Shown one piece after another: positions 56,605-64,000 of a stretch of DNA of 64,000 bases. The translations under genes and the position numbers were made by a program. This DNA comes from Massilia sp. Leaf139 (lineage in GTDB: Bacteria > Pseudomonadota > Gammaproteobacteria > Burkholderiales > Burkholderiaceae_D): assembly GCF_001424165.1 (NCBI RefSeq), contig NZ_LMOJ01000026.1:124001-188000 (forward strand). The letters run 5' to 3'. Numbering within the stretch: position 1 is the first letter of the stretch; the number at the start of each line of letters is the position of its first letter. Below the pieces are notes generated by a model. It was not told the origin of the DNA, did not search any database, and worked only from the letters and a program-made list of their open reading frames with translations.

Positions 56605-58440
56605 ATGGCAATGAGGATGACGTCGAACCCGGTCAAGCGCATCAAGTCGATCAAGCTTGGTTCCTGGCTGGGCGCATTGCTGTCGCTCAGCGTCGGCGCC
56701 GGCCTCTACGTCAGTACCAGCCAGGCCATCGAAAACGATGCACGCACGCGCTTTGACCATATGGCGCGCCAGGTGCAGTCGACGCTCGACGGGCGCTTCA
56801 AGACCTATGCCGACGTGCTGCGCGGCACGGCCAGCCTCTTCCTGACGACCGACCAGGTCACGCGCGACGCTTTCCGGCGCTATGTGGCCGGCCTCGACCT
56901 GTCCCACAACTTCCCCGGCGTCGAATCGATCAACTTCGCCCATTACGTGCGCGACGCCGAGCGCGACCGCTTCGAAGCGCAGATGCTGCAAGACATCGAC
57001 GGCCGCGGACGGGTCGCGGCCATCCGGCCCAAGGGGCGGCGCGCCGACTACACGGTGCTGAGCTTCGTCGAACCGGGAGCGGCCTGGCTCGACCGGGTCG
57101 GCGTCGATATCCAGACGAAATGGGGCGCCGCGATGCTGCTGGCGCAGTCGCGCGACACCGGCGAGGTGTTTTCCACGGGCGCCCCCATTCAATCGGGCTC
57201 GACCGTGATCGGCCTGTCGATGCGCTTGCCGGTGTACCGCGCCGACATGCCGATCCAGGACGTGCCCCAGCGCCGCGCCGCCTACCTCGGTTCGCTCGGG
57301 ATCGGTTTCACTGTCGAAGGCCTGGCGCGCGGGGTGCTCGACCACATGCCGAAAACCGCGACGCGGCTCGTGATCTCGGGCATGCTTCCGGCCTCGAATC
57401 GTCCGGAAGCGACCGGAGCCTACCAGCGCACCGTGTTCTTCGACAACCGGCCGGACGCGGTGCCGGACGAGGAGGCCGAATTCCGGGCGCTGCTGCCGGT
57501 CGGCTTCGGCGGACGCGGCTGGGACATCGATTTCACGGTAAGCAAGCGCAGCCTGTATTCCTCGCTCGACAGCGCCCTGCCCTGGATCGCGATGCTGGCA
57601 GGGATGATCGGCACCGCCCTGTTGTACGCGCTGTTCCAGACGCTCAGCTCCTCGCGCCTGCGCGCCATCGGCATCGCCGAGGAAATGACCGGCGAACTGC
57701 GCGCCAGCGAAGCGAAGCTGCAGAAGACCAACGACAACCTGCGGCGCCTGGCGGCCCACGCGGAAAGCATCAAGGAAAGCGAACGCAAGCGCATCGCGCG
57801 GGAAATCCACGACGACCTCGGCCAGAACCTGCTGGCGCTGCGCATCGAGGTCGACCTGCTGGCCTCGCGCACCGACGCGCGCCATCCGCGCCTGCACACG
57901 CGTGCGCGCTGGATGCTCGAGCAGATCGACGCCACGATCAAGAGCGTGCGCCAGATCATCAACGACCTGCGTCCGAACGTGCTCGACCTGGGCCTGACGG
58001 CGGCGGTCGACTGGCAGATCGCCGAATTCCAGCGGCGCACGGGCGTGGCCTGCGAGCTGGTGTCGCACAACGACCTGCACGTGAGCGACCGCTGCGCGAC
58101 GACGCTGTTCCGCATCCTGCAGGAATCGCTTACCAACGTCTCGCGCCATGCGCGCGCCACCAAGGTGCGGGTCGAACTGGCCGTCGATGCCGAATCGATC
58201 TCGATGACCGTCAGCGACAACGGCATCGGCTTGAGCAAGGCGGGCGGGCAAAAGCCGGGCTCCTTCGGCCTGGTCGGCATCGAGGAAAGGGTGCGCATCC
58301 TGGGCGGCAAATGCATCATCACCAGCGGCCCGAATGCCGGCACGACCGTCCACGTATCGATTCCGGCCGCGAATAATCTCCTCTCCGTCGGACACGCGCC
58401 GACACCCGCCCCCGTCGATCCGGCCTATTCCGATTTGTAG
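56605..58440 (+). CDS. CHASE-domain sensor histidine kinase (NarL-partner class)
   Basis: A 611-residue membrane sensor. Helix 1 is at about residues 20-37. A periplasmic CHASE domain spans about 70-300 (FPGVESINFAHYVRDAERDR, and LSFVEPGAAWLDRVGVDIQ). Helix 2 is at about 323-345. A short coiled coil leads to a HisKA_3 dimerisation domain, ERKRIAREIHDDLGQNLLAL, with phosphoacceptor His402, and a HATPase_c domain with ILQESLTNVSRHA and SDNGIG. It probably responds to a small extracellular ligand and signals to a LuxR-type regulator, which is not encoded adjacent. Confidence 0.9.
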   Translation: MAMRMTSNPVKRIKSIKLGSWLGALLSLSVGAGLYVSTSQAIENDARTRFDHMARQVQSTLDGRFKTYADVLRGTASLFLTTDQVTRDAFRRYVAGLDLSHNFPGVESINFAHYVRDAERDRFEAQMLQDIDGRGRVAAIRPKGRRADYTVLSFVEPGAAWLDRVGVDIQTKWGAAMLLAQSRDTGEVFSTGAPIQSGSTVIGLSMRLPVYRADMPIQDVPQRRAAYLGSLGIGFTVEGLARGVLDHMPKTATRLVISGMLPASNRPEATGAYQRTVFFDNRPDAVPDEEAEFRALLPVGFGGRGWDIDFTVSKRSLYSSLDSALPWIAMLAGMIGTALLYALFQTLSSSRLRAIGIAEEMTGELRASEAKLQKTNDNLRRLAAHAESIKESERKRIAREIHDDLGQNLLALRIEVDLLASRTDARHPRLHTRARWMLEQIDATIKSVRQIINDLRPNVLDLGLTAAVDWQIAEFQRRTGVACELVSHNDLHVSDRCATTLFRILQESLTNVSRHARATKVRVELAVDAESISMTVSDNGIGLSKAGGQKPGSFGLVGIEERVRILGGKCIITSGPNAGTTVHVSIPAANNLLSVGHAPTPAPVDPAYSDL

Positions 58441-58702
58441 GCGTGAACGCGTCGGTCTTGTAGGCCTACTGCCCGTTGAGCTGTAGGCGTATTTGCGACA
58501 AAAATCTGTTGACGCGACTCAACTTGCGCAAAATCAACGATTTTCGGACGCTTGAGGTCGACAATCCATCTCAGTGCTTCACATCAACACTGCCGAGAAA
58601 GACACCTGGGGGGAGGACTGACCATTTGCCAGCACCACTACATCGACAGGCCGTACACCGATGCTAAATAACCGATGCAGTAGCCAAACAAAAGGATAGA
58701 TC

Positions 58703-59569
58703 ATGATCTCGAACAACGACTTCGCCCTCATCGCCGCTCTGGACTTGAACCCGATCAAAACCAAACTGATGCACAAGGAATCCGGCGAGGGCTGGTCCCT
58801 GGCTCAAACGAATGCCGTCGAAACCGAGTACCGCCGCTTCCTGTACCTGATGAAAGCCTTCCCGCATGTGCAGACGGCGCCGCGCGTGGATGTCGACACC
58901 TTCTGGCACTACCATATCCTGGACACGATGAAATACGCACGCGATTGCCAGCAAGCCTTCGGCTACTTCGTGCACCACTACCCTTACCTCGGCCTGGCGG
59001 GCGAGAACGACGCCGAACTGCAGCGCCAGGCAGGCGAGCGCATGCGCGAGCTGTACGAATCGACCTTCGGGGTGGAATATGTGCGGCCGCTGCGGATGGA
59101 CGGCGCGCCGGAAGCGGCCGACGTGCAGACGGCATGGGGCCCGGGCGCGAGCAAGGCCGTCAACTCGGCCTGGTGTGCCGGCCCGGACGTGCCCCGGCCA
59201 GCAGCGGTGCAGACCGCCTGGTGCGCCGGCCCGGATGTGCCTTCGGCAGCGTCGGTGCAGACCGCCTGGTGCGCAGGCCCGGACGTCCCTTCGGCTGCGT
59301 CCGTCCAGACCGCATGGTGTGCAGGCCCTGACGTCCCTTCGGCAGCCTCGGTCCAGACCGCCTGGTGCGCGGGCCCGGACGTGCCTTCGGCAGCCGCTGC
59401 CCAGACCGCCTGGTGCGCCGGCCCGGATGTACCCGGCGCAGCGGCCGGCCTGGCGGTCGCCAGGGTGGGCGACGTGCGCACCGCCTGGTGCGCCGGCCCG
59501 GATGTGCCGAAAGCGGCCGAGGTGCAGACTGCCTGGTGCGGCGGCCCGGCCGTGGTCAAGGCTGCCTGA
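58703..59569 (+). CDS. GRDP-like domain protein with 16-residue TAWCAGPDVP repeat array
   Basis: A 288-residue cytoplasmic protein. The N-terminal 130 residues resemble the glycine-rich-domain-containing-protein-like (GRDP-like) domain: LNPIKTKLMHKESGEGWSL, VDVDTFWHYHILDTMKYARD and YFVHHYPYLGL. From about residue 145 come nine 16-residue units of the form xQTAWCAGPDVPxAAx; eight contain AWC and the first is TAWGPG. Regular Cys-Trp units suggest a multi-core precursor peptide or metal/thiol array. AAGGA precedes the ATG. No modifying enzyme lies adjacent. Function is unknown. Confidence 0.72.
   Translation: MISNNDFALIAALDLNPIKTKLMHKESGEGWSLAQTNAVETEYRRFLYLMKAFPHVQTAPRVDVDTFWHYHILDTMKYARDCQQAFGYFVHHYPYLGLAGENDAELQRQAGERMRELYESTFGVEYVRPLRMDGAPEAADVQTAWGPGASKAVNSAWCAGPDVPRPAAVQTAWCAGPDVPSAASVQTAWCAGPDVPSAASVQTAWCAGPDVPSAASVQTAWCAGPDVPSAAAAQTAWCAGPDVPGAAAGLAVARVGDVRTAWCAGPDVPKAAEVQTAWCGGPAVVKAA
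59119..59566 (+). repeat. in-gene 48-bp tandem repeat array encoding TAWCAGPDVP units
   Basis: Successive units of about 48 bp (GTGCAGACCGCCTGGTGCGC type) differ mostly at third codon positions, except one longer unit near 59430-59480 with an insertion (AAGLAVARVGDVR). The middle units are nearly identical, consistent with recent expansion or selection for repetition. Confidence 0.8.
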
Positions 59570-59629
59570 TCCTGCGCTTGCTCCGGTGCGCCGGCGCCGC
59601 CTTCATGGCCGCCCGCGCACCGTGCTCTC

Positions 59630-59893
59630 TCAGGCGCCCGCCATTTCCTCTTGCGGCGCCACCATCAGCGCCCGCAGTTCGCGGATACTGTAGTCGCTGA
59701 TCTCGTGCATGCGCAGCAGGATGGTCGCGCCGATCGGCAGCGTGTTATGGCGGATCTTGCTGATCACCGGCGGCGCCACTTCGAGCGCGCGCGACAGCGC
59801 TGCGTCGTTCTTCAGGCCGGTCTTTTCGATGATTGCGTCGAGGACGCGGTTGGGGTCGTACTGTGCGCCTTCCGGCAACCTTCTGATTGGCAT
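59630..59893 (-). CDS. small helix-turn-helix DNA-binding protein
   Basis: An 87-residue protein with an XRE/Cro-type helix-turn-helix: LKNDAALSRALEVAPPVISKI is the recognition region, then a helical C-terminus (ATILLRMHEISDYSIRELRA). ATG 59893 begins MPIRRLPEGAQYDPNRV, with GGAAAG upstream; a TTG 15 bp upstream is less likely. It converges on the TAWC-repeat gene and might regulate it or act in a small regulatory loop. Identity of the target is unknown. Confidence 0.7.
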   Translation of the reverse strand: MPIRRLPEGAQYDPNRVLDAIIEKTGLKNDAALSRALEVAPPVISKIRHNTLPIGATILLRMHEISDYSIRELRALMVAPQEEMAGA

Positions 59894-60080
59894 CTTAATT
59901 CTTTCCAAATGTCACGAACCGTAGGTAATTTTTCACAATCTTGTATTTATCGTGAAAAATCTGCTCCGCATCCGGAAAACACACCGTTTATATGGTGAGT
60001 TTCCGTGATATTCAATGATAATGGGAAAGTTAGTTTTTGTTCAAGCAACTATCTGCGTGGGTCAGCTGTTTGATGAACAA

Positions 60081-60380
60081 TCAAGGCTTTTTGTGCCGTG
60101 CGCGCAACTGCTGGCGGCTCTGGGTCTGCGCCTTGTTCTGCCTAGCTTCGAACAGAGCTACCGCTTCTTTCTTCGCTTGTTCGATGGTGCGCATCGCTTC
60201 GTGGTCGTCGTGCGCGACGAAATAATCGTTGGCCTGGGCGTCCACCACCAGCTTGATGGCGGCCTCGTCGTCCAGGTCGTAAATTTCCGTCAGCAGGGTC
60301 GTGATTTCGTCCAGGAATGCTTCATAGGTCAGGGTCGTCATGGTGTCGGTCTTGGTGAATGTCGTTTGGAAGGGCGTCAT
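60081..60380 (-). CDS. small uncharacterised protein
   Basis: A 99-residue protein, MTPFQTTFTKTDTMTTLTYE at the start, acidic in the middle (EIYDLDDEAAIKLVVDAQAN) and ending in a basic tail (SRQQLRARHKKP). It begins at ATG 60380 with an AGGTG sequence 4-5 bp upstream; ATG 60341 would drop 13 residues and has no Shine-Dalgarno. No domain recognised. Coding potential is moderately supported by codon use and a clear start and stop. Confidence 0.6.
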   Translation of the reverse strand: MTPFQTTFTKTDTMTTLTYEAFLDEITTLLTEIYDLDDEAAIKLVVDAQANDYFVAHDDHEAMRTIEQAKKEAVALFEARQNKAQTQSRQQLRARHKKP

Positions 60381-60402
60381 TATCACCTATTACTGCGAAC
60401 CA

Positions 60403-61320
60403 TTACTGCGCCAGCGGCCACTGCGCCAGCGCGTGGTGGACGTCAGGATAGCGCAGACGCACGCCGAGCTCGCGCCGCATGCGCGTGTTGTCGAGGCGGC
60501 GCGATTCCGACATGAACGAGAGCAGCATCGGCGAGACGGCTTCGCGCAAGGCGGCGCGCGCCAGGCGCGGCGGACGCGGCAAGCGCGCGGCGTCGGCCAC
60601 GGCGTCGAAATAATCGGCCATCTTCAGGCGCGTGTCGTCGGCTGCATGGTAGACCCGGCCCGGCCGCCCACGGAACAGCGCCAGCGCGATGACGCGCGCC
60701 AGGTCGCCGGCCTCGATGTGATTGGTGTAGACGTCGTCCTCGGCGCGCAGCGCCGGCGTACCCTTGCGCAGGCGCTCCAGCGGCAGCCGCTCGCGCGCGT
60801 AGATGCCGGGCACGCGCAGGATCGCGGCGCTGCCGCCGGAGTGCACCGCCCAGGCACGCAGCACGCGTTCGGCGTCGACCCGGCGCGCGGCGCGCGCATT
60901 CTTCGGCGCCACGCCCCGCGTCTCGTCGATCAGCGCCCCGCCGCAATCGCCGTAGACCCCGCTCGTGCTCACATACACGAGGTGGGTGCCGGCTGTCAGG
61001 ACGCGGGTCAGGTTGCGCGTGCGTGCATCGAGCGCGCCCTCGGGCCGCGGCGGCGCCAGGTGCACGGCCAATGAGGCCAGGCCGCGCAGACGCGCCAGGC
61101 TGGCCGGCTGGTCGAGATCGGCCAGCAGCGGCACCGCGCCCAGCGCGCGCAGCGCGGCGATGCGCTCCGGATCGCGCGTGACGGCGAACACGCGAAAACG
61201 CGCGCACAGGAAAGGCAGCAGGCGCATGCCAACATCGCCGCACCCGATCAGGAGCAGGCGCGGACGTGCAAAGGGAGGAAATGGCTTGTTCACGTGCGGA
61301 TTGTAATCGAGCGGCGCCAT
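60403..61320 (-). CDS. NAD-dependent epimerase/dehydratase family protein (extended SDR)
   Basis: A 305-residue extended SDR. Rossmann motif: PRLLLIGCGDVGMRLLPFL (GxGDxG). Further: LVYVSTSGVYGDCGG, where the usual YxxxK tyrosine region is altered, and AGDLARVIALALFRGRPGRV. The typical catalytic Tyr/Lys pair is not clear (no YGRSK-like motif), so it may be a nucleotide-binding regulatory relative (YeeZ-type). ATG 61320 was chosen as the first in frame after a non-coding stretch; support is moderate. Confidence 0.75.
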   Translation of the reverse strand: MAPLDYNPHVNKPFPPFARPRLLLIGCGDVGMRLLPFLCARFRVFAVTRDPERIAALRALGAVPLLADLDQPASLARLRGLASLAVHLAPPRPEGALDARTRNLTRVLTAGTHLVYVSTSGVYGDCGGALIDETRGVAPKNARAARRVDAERVLRAWAVHSGGSAAILRVPGIYARERLPLERLRKGTPALRAEDDVYTNHIEAGDLARVIALALFRGRPGRVYHAADDTRLKMADYFDAVADAARLPRPPRLARAALREAVSPMLLSFMSESRRLDNTRMRRELGVRLRYPDVHHALAQWPLAQ

Positions 61321-61425
61321 CATTGATCGACGCGGCATGCTCCCGTATGATCGCGCAGTCTCTGCATACGGCTCCGATCGCAGCGGCAAATGACCCCTCC
61401 TTCCACCCGCATTTGAAAGCATCGC

Positions 61426-62364
61426 ATGGCGCAGCGTCTCCTGGCCGCAATGGCCTTCTCCCTTTGTTCGATCCTGGCGCAGGCCGCCGCTGCCACCGGG
61501 TATCCGCTGCTGGTGGCGACCAAGGGCGGCGCGACCGCGTATTTCCTGCCTACCGTGCACCAGTCGAATGCGGCCATGGCCGCACGGCTCGCGGAAACCC
61601 TGCGCTGCCTGCCGGAGATCGGCGTGATCGCCACGGAAGTCGATTTCGAGGAAGCCAAGCGTGCCTTCGTGCTCAATTATTCGAAGGCGGAAAACGCCAC
61701 GCTGAAACAGCAGTTCCCGGCCGACCTGGTAGCGCCGCTCGACGACTTGTCGGTGAAGGTCATGCCCACTGCATTCCCCATCAAGGGCGCGAGCGGCGCG
61801 AACAGCGCCGGCATCCATCCCGCGCACTATTTGTACTACCTGCGCGGCCGCGTGATGTATCACATCACGCGTTCGCGCGGCGTGAACCTTGGCGGCCCGG
61901 CATTCGAAGCGCTCCTGCACGATCACGCACGCAGCAGGCAGCTGCGCGAAGAAGGACTCGAAGGTGTGCGCGCCAATCCGGCCGCCTTTTTCGCCCTGAC
62001 CCCGGAGGACGTGCGCGCGGAAGCGAATTATCTGCTGCGCATGGAGAAGGATCGCCGCCAGGCCGATGCCGCGTTCACCGCCTACACCGGTTTCTACTCC
62101 CTGTTCGAAGAAGGCGACTGGCGCAAAGCCGACATCCAGGCCCTGAACGACACGATGCGCGCCACGCAGTCGCCATCCCATGTCGCGTCTGTCGTGGTGA
62201 AACGCACCCAGGACATGATGGATCGCTTCGACGCCTTGCCGAAAACGGCGCCGGTGCTGGTGGCCATCGGAATGGGCCATTTCGGCAAGCGCGACGGGGT
62301 CGAGGCCGAACTGGCGGCGCGCGGCTACACCCTGAGCGAGCGCAGCGCCGGCTGTGTGCGCTAA
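61426..62364 (+). CDS. TraB/GumN family protein
   Basis: A 312-residue secreted protein with a signal peptide (residues 1 to about 22, SILAQAAAA). Conserved family blocks: YFLPTVHQSNAAMAARLAETL near the start, EVDFEEAKR, and the C-terminal LVAIGMGHFGKRDGVEAELA. TraB/GumN is a putative protease or erythromycin-esterase-like superfamily; the exact reaction is unknown. Positioned singly and divergent from the SDR gene by 105 bp. Confidence 0.83.
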   Translation: MAQRLLAAMAFSLCSILAQAAAATGYPLLVATKGGATAYFLPTVHQSNAAMAARLAETLRCLPEIGVIATEVDFEEAKRAFVLNYSKAENATLKQQFPADLVAPLDDLSVKVMPTAFPIKGASGANSAGIHPAHYLYYLRGRVMYHITRSRGVNLGGPAFEALLHDHARSRQLREEGLEGVRANPAAFFALTPEDVRAEANYLLRMEKDRRQADAAFTAYTGFYSLFEEGDWRKADIQALNDTMRATQSPSHVASVVVKRTQDMMDRFDALPKTAPVLVAIGMGHFGKRDGVEAELAARGYTLSERSAGCVR

Positions 62365-62483
62365 CCGGCGCGACAATCATGCGCAGAACATGCGGCGTGT
62401 AAAATAGCCGCATTGTTGGCCCGGCAAGATCCGCACGGCGGGCCGGGCGCCTTCCGCATTCACCATTCCAGAGATTGTTCCTT

Positions 62484-63512
62484 ATGACGTTCCAGATCAC
62501 TGTCCAGCCCAGCGGCACCCAATTCGCCTGCGAGGCCGACGAAACCGTCCTGTCGGCCGCGATCCGCGCCGGCGTCGGCCTGCCTTATGGCTGCAAGAAC
62601 GGCGCCTGCGGTTCGTGCAAGGGCAAGGTCGTCGGCGGCGCGGTGACGCACAAGCCGCACCAGGCGCGCGCCCTGTCCGAGCAGGAGAAACTGGGCGGCA
62701 TGTCGCTGTTCTGCTGCGCCTTGCCCGAAGGCGACGTCGTGATCGAAGCGCGCGAAATCGGCGGCAGCAGCGACTACCCGATCCGCAAGATGCCGACCCG
62801 GGTGCAGTCGATCACGCGCGCCGCGCCGGACGTGGCGATCGTCACCCTGCAGTTGCCGGCCGCCGAGGCGCTGGCCTACCGCGCCGGCCAGTACGTCGAA
62901 TTCCTGCTCAAGGACGGCAAGCGCCGCGCCTACAGCATCGCCTGCGCGCCGAGCCTGGAGCGTCCGCTGGAACTGCACATCCGCCACTTGCCGGGCGGCC
63001 TGTTCACCGACCACGTGTTCGGCGCCATGAAGGAGCGCGACATCCTGCGCTTCGAAGGCCCGCTCGGCACCTTCTTCCTGCGCGAAGAATCCGACAAGCC
63101 GATCGTGCTGCTGGCCTCGGGCACCGGTTTCGCGCCGGTGAAGGCGCTGGTCGAACATCTGATGCACCTGAAGTCGACCCGCCCCGTGCGCCTGTACTGG
63201 GGCGGGCGCCGGCCGCAGGATCTCTACATGGACGAGCTGTGCCAGGCCTGGACGACGACCATGCCCGATTTCACCTATGTGCCGGTGGTCTCCGACGCCT
63301 TGCCGGAGGACGCCTGGACGGGCCGCAGCGGCTTCGTGCACGCGGCCGTGATGCAGGACATTCCCGACCTCTCGGGCTGGCAGGTGTATGCGTGCGGCGC
63401 GCCGGTGATGGTGGAAGCGGCGCGCAATGAGTACGTGGCGCAGTGCGGGCTGCCGGCGGAGGAGTTCTTTGCCGATGCGTTTACGACCGAGGCGGATCTG
63501 GCGCAGGACTAA
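62484..63512 (+). CDS. 2Fe-2S ferredoxin-flavin reductase (CDP-6-deoxy-delta-3,4-glucoseen reductase-like)
   Basis: A 342-residue electron-transfer protein. The N-terminal 2Fe-2S plant-type ferredoxin domain has CKNGACGSCKGKVVGG and a downstream Cys in LFCCALPEGD. Then come a flavin-binding barrel (AGQYVEFLLKDGKRRAYSIA), and an NAD(P)-binding domain (VLLASGTGFAPVKALVEHL, YACGAPVMVEAA). Betaproteobacterial relatives are routinely annotated as CDP-6-deoxy-L-threo-D-glycero-4-hexulose-3-dehydrase reductase (AscD). A role in 3,6-dideoxyhexose synthesis is not implied here, since no such pathway is visible. Confidence 0.85.
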   Translation: MTFQITVQPSGTQFACEADETVLSAAIRAGVGLPYGCKNGACGSCKGKVVGGAVTHKPHQARALSEQEKLGGMSLFCCALPEGDVVIEAREIGGSSDYPIRKMPTRVQSITRAAPDVAIVTLQLPAAEALAYRAGQYVEFLLKDGKRRAYSIACAPSLERPLELHIRHLPGGLFTDHVFGAMKERDILRFEGPLGTFFLREESDKPIVLLASGTGFAPVKALVEHLMHLKSTRPVRLYWGGRRPQDLYMDELCQAWTTTMPDFTYVPVVSDALPEDAWTGRSGFVHAAVMQDIPDLSGWQVYACGAPVMVEAARNEYVAQCGLPAEEFFADAFTTEADLAQD

Positions 63513-63515
63513 GCC

Positions 63516-63692
63516 GTAGGGTGGACGGATCTTCCGTCCACGCGTCGTTCGTGCTCGGCGCCGATTTCGTGCCGGATGATCTCGCCGCCAACGATCACCG
63601 TGGGCGGCGCATGCGGTACGGTCGATCACACGGCGGTGGTGGAGCCGACCGGGATACCCGCGGTCAAGGACATTGGCCTCGACCACCCCTAC
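63516..63692. repeat. composite repeat element with GTAG ends (copy 2)
   Basis: A 177-bp block that begins GTAGGGTGGACGGATCTTCC with a palindromic tail GTCCACGCG, 3 bp after the reductase stop, and ends GCCTCGACCACCCCTAC. Its last 50 bp resemble the end of the block at 5770-5939 in the register GTAGGGGTGxTCGAxGCCAATG (read on the minus strand) and a shared CCGG-centred part. The middle is not clearly similar. Confidence 0.55.
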
Positions 63693-63786
63693 GAGGCGCG
63701 GTCATCGCCCCGCATCGAGCCATTCGGCAGCCGCGTCCCGATTCAGGCACAATTGACGGCTTCTCGCCAGTCAATGTTCCTCCTTC

Positions 63787-64000
63787 ATGTCCCTGCTTTC
63801 CTCGTCCAGCGGCCTGGCCGTCCTGCGTAACCGTAACCTCGCCTTTTATCTTTCCTCGCGCTTCCTCGGCACCCTGGCCGTCCAGATGCAAAGCGTCGCC
63901 GTCGGCTGGCAGGTGTACCAGATCACGGGCAGCCTGTTCGACCTCGGCCTGATCGGGCTGGCGCAGTTCGCGCCCTTCCTGGTATTGATCCTGTGGGCCG
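63787..64000 (+). CDS. MFS transporter, N-terminal part (cut by window end)
   Basis: The first 71 residues of a major-facilitator protein: MSLLSSSSGLAVLRNRNLAF, a basic segment, then helix 1 and the start of helix 2 with VGWQVYQITGSLFDLGLIGL, typical of MFS drug or siderophore exporters (EntS-like). The gene runs out of the window. There is no strong Shine-Dalgarno before ATG 63787. Confirmation would need the downstream sequence. Confidence 0.78.
   Translation, partial: MSLLSSSSGLAVLRNRNLAFYLSSRFLGTLAVQMQSVAVGWQVYQITGSLFDLGLIGLAQFAPFLVLILWA

Noticed and set aside
59180..59430. Regular 48-bp repeats resembling a CRISPR array
   Set aside because: There is no unique spacer between units; the repeats are in frame within a coding gene and differ at third codon positions.

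Overview
The window reads as chromosome from a high-GC betaproteobacterium, most likely Burkholderiales/Oxalobacteraceae (Massilia-like). This is inferred from codon use, from family content (DUF3579, DUF3597, the CobD/CbiB-like protein, the CDP-6-deoxyglucoseen-reductase-like flavoenzyme) and from dispersed intergenic repeats; no marker gene was searched. I see no rRNA, tRNA, insertion sequence, integrase or CRISPR array.

Layout. 1-3.0 kb: end of an amino-sugar (nag) operon, nagA (cut by the window edge), a SIS-domain sugar isomerase/deaminase and the GH3 hexosaminidase nagZ. 3-12.7 kb: TPR protein, flavodoxin-like reductase, SDR, large M16 protease, CBS protein, DUF3579, CobD/CbiB-like protein and a Nudix CoA pyrophosphatase. 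12.7-14.9 kb: the ribosomal operon rpsP-rimM-trmD-rplS with a good promoter and terminator. 15-23.4 kb: TM2 protein, lipoprotein, the etfB-etfA-acyl-CoA dehydrogenase unit, tusA and alaS. 23.6-28.2 kb: glycerophosphodiesterase, DUF1294, three small or uncharacterised proteins and trpS with a possible leader attenuator. 28.6-35.9 kb: a glycoside hydrolase/sugar-nucleotide reductase fusion, a P450 with a translationally coupled membrane protein, an AraC regulator and a CPA2 antiporter.

35.8-42.6 kb is the most coherent candidate system. On one strand lie a membrane-embedded spermidine-synthase homologue and a Tat-type FAD oxidoreductase. Divergently, from a 65-bp gap, lie DUF350, SPFH/SHOCT, DUF4178, a 54-residue Gly/Ser/Tyr membrane peptide and a SpeD-type pyruvoyl decarboxylase. 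Together these suggest a membrane-associated polyamine-like pathway.

44.3-50.2 kb is a type VI secretion cargo module: vgrG, an effector gene split by an A9 homopolymer, and an Imm71/72-like immunity gene. The cargo is AT-rich, and the composition change lies inside the 3' end of vgrG. 51.6-54.4 kb holds a repeat cluster and an uncharacterised four-gene operon led by a mini J-protein. 54.7-64 kb: glnS, a CHASE histidine kinase, a protein with a 16-residue TAWCAGPDVP repeat array, an HTH protein, small genes, an epimerase, TraB/GumN, a 2Fe-2S flavin reductase and the start of an MFS gene.

Between genes there are at least nine copies of a GTAG-headed palindrome (REP-like), two of them heading roughly 170-177 bp composite elements, and two copies of a second palindromic element whose inner core is conserved while its complementary arms differ.
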